Origin: Planctomicrobium sp.
GTDB taxonomy: Bacteria > Planctomycetota > Planctomycetia > Planctomycetales > Planctomycetaceae
Assembly (NCBI GenBank): GCA_029259835.1
Contig: JAJDEL010000769.1
Span: forward strand, 1 to 6,626
Reading direction: 5' to 3'
Length of the DNA stretch: 6,626 bases
The position numbers and the translations under genes were made by a program. The notes beneath the pieces were generated by a model that made no database searches, had not been told where the DNA came from, and was given only the letters and a program-made list of their open reading frames with translations. Shown piece after piece: positions 6,227-6,626 of the stretch; within the stretch, counting starts at the first letter, position 1, and every line of letters begins with the position of its first letter.

Positions 6227-6319
6227 AGTGAAATTCACTGCGGGGAAACGGAGAGGAAAGTGGTGTTTTTCTTCTTCTCACCTTGTCCGCTCTGCCTTCG
6301 TCGTGAATTCACATTCACT
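6227..6319. repeat. Cluster of GTGAATTCAC-like inverted repeats
   Basis: Two related palindromes lie 65 bp apart: AGTGAAATTCACT (6227-6239, 6-bp arms with one central base) and GTGAATTCAC (6303-6312, perfect). A further ATTCACT half-site is at 6313-6319. They lie in the non-coding stretch 6064-6342, where I see no gene and no clear terminator. They could be binding sites of one dimeric regulator acting on the Cys-rich gene, but they are far from its start, and short A/T-rich palindromes also arise by chance. Confidence 0.35.
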
Positions 6320-6342
6320 CACTCAAAGACAATGTAGAACCT

Positions 6343-6626
6343 CTATTCTCGTTTCCAACGCTGAGAGATCTCAGTCCAGGTTGGTTCGTTGTTTGCAGGC
6401 AAGTTCTGCAAAAGCGGTTGCCTCTGCACAATTTGTTCGAAGAGATCGGCGATCGCTTCGCCCATTTGCCATAAGGCGTGACGGAAGTTCGCTTTCTCGG
6501 CGGCTTTGACCATTTCTTCGTAGCTCATCCCACCTGTGATGCGAGTCAGTTCCCGGTCGCATTGCCAGCCTGATTTTGTTTTTTTTAAAGCGTATTTTCT
6601 CAACAATCGTTCGTTACGAATCTTTT
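6343..6626 (-). CDS. Unrecognised protein, C-terminal part (5' end outside window)
   Basis: The frame is open on the minus strand from the window edge to TAG 6345-6343, giving at least 94 codons. The first visible residues are KIRNERLLRKY; the TTG at 6606 is unlikely to be a start because the frame simply continues upstream. The segment is charged and mostly helical: GGMSYEEMVKAAEKANFRHA in the middle, then a hydrophobic helix LWQMGEAIADLFEQIV, and a Trp-containing tail ending RWKRE. There is no signal peptide, membrane helix or metal motif in this part. I do not recognise the family. The same strand and smooth helical character favour a real gene over the overlapping plus-strand frame at 6228-6509, which is rich in Arg and Ser. 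The 276 bp between its stop and the Cys-rich gene suggest separate transcription. Confidence 0.6.
   Translation of the reverse strand, partial: KIRNERLLRKYALKKTKSGWQCDRELTRITGGMSYEEMVKAAEKANFRHALWQMGEAIADLFEQIVQRQPLLQNLPANNEPTWTEISQRWKRE

Noticed and set aside
6253..6285. Pyrimidine run with GGTG/CACC flanks as a terminator for the right-edge gene
   Set aside because: The stem is only 4 bp with a 13-nt loop, and on the minus strand the run is purine, not T.
6228..6509. Plus-strand open frame of 93 codons at the right end
   Set aside because: It is rich in Arg and Ser without any pattern, has no ribosome site, and is mostly antisense to the minus-strand frame that enters from the window edge.

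Overview
The window reads like ordinary chromosomal DNA of a planctomycete, probably of the order Planctomycetales. This is inferred from gene style, not from a marker gene. The signs are an exported SGNH/GDSL hydrolase with a long C-terminal extension, a phytanoyl-CoA-dioxygenase-like enzyme, a di-haem peroxidase tail, and an ECF sigma factor coupled to a very large single-pass membrane protein. Base composition looks close to 50% G+C. I see no insertion sequence, phage gene, CRISPR array, tRNA or rRNA.

Layout, left to right. The left edge (2-340, +) holds the last 112 codons of a cytochrome c peroxidase/MauG-type protein. A strong, nearly symmetrical hairpin (384-421) follows and can serve both this gene and the one converging on it. 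The converging gene (444-1802, -) is an exported SGNH/GDSL hydrolase; its best start lies well inside the longest open frame. It is divergent from a 2-oxoglutarate/Fe(II) dioxygenase of the PhyH family (1984-2718, +), with 181 bp between them. The dioxygenase converges on a minus-strand block with only 25 bp between and no visible terminator.

The minus-strand block is the most interesting part. In transcription order it has a small exported Cys/His-rich helical protein (6063-5635), an ECF-type sigma factor (5523-4753), and a 670-residue single-pass membrane protein (4756-2744). The last two overlap by the four bases ATGA, so they are probably translationally coupled. The membrane protein looks like an anti-sigma factor. 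Its cytoplasmic end seems to carry two tandem copies of a zinc-less anti-sigma-like helical module, and about 450 residues project to the other side of the membrane. My working picture is an envelope-sensing sigma/anti-sigma switch with a Cys-rich exported protein next to it as possible partner or target. The link to the Cys-rich protein rests on neighbourhood only.

The right part (6064-6342) is a non-coding stretch of 279 bp, unusually rich in short perfect inverted repeats. Beyond it, a minus-strand frame (6343-6626) enters from outside the window; I do not recognise it.
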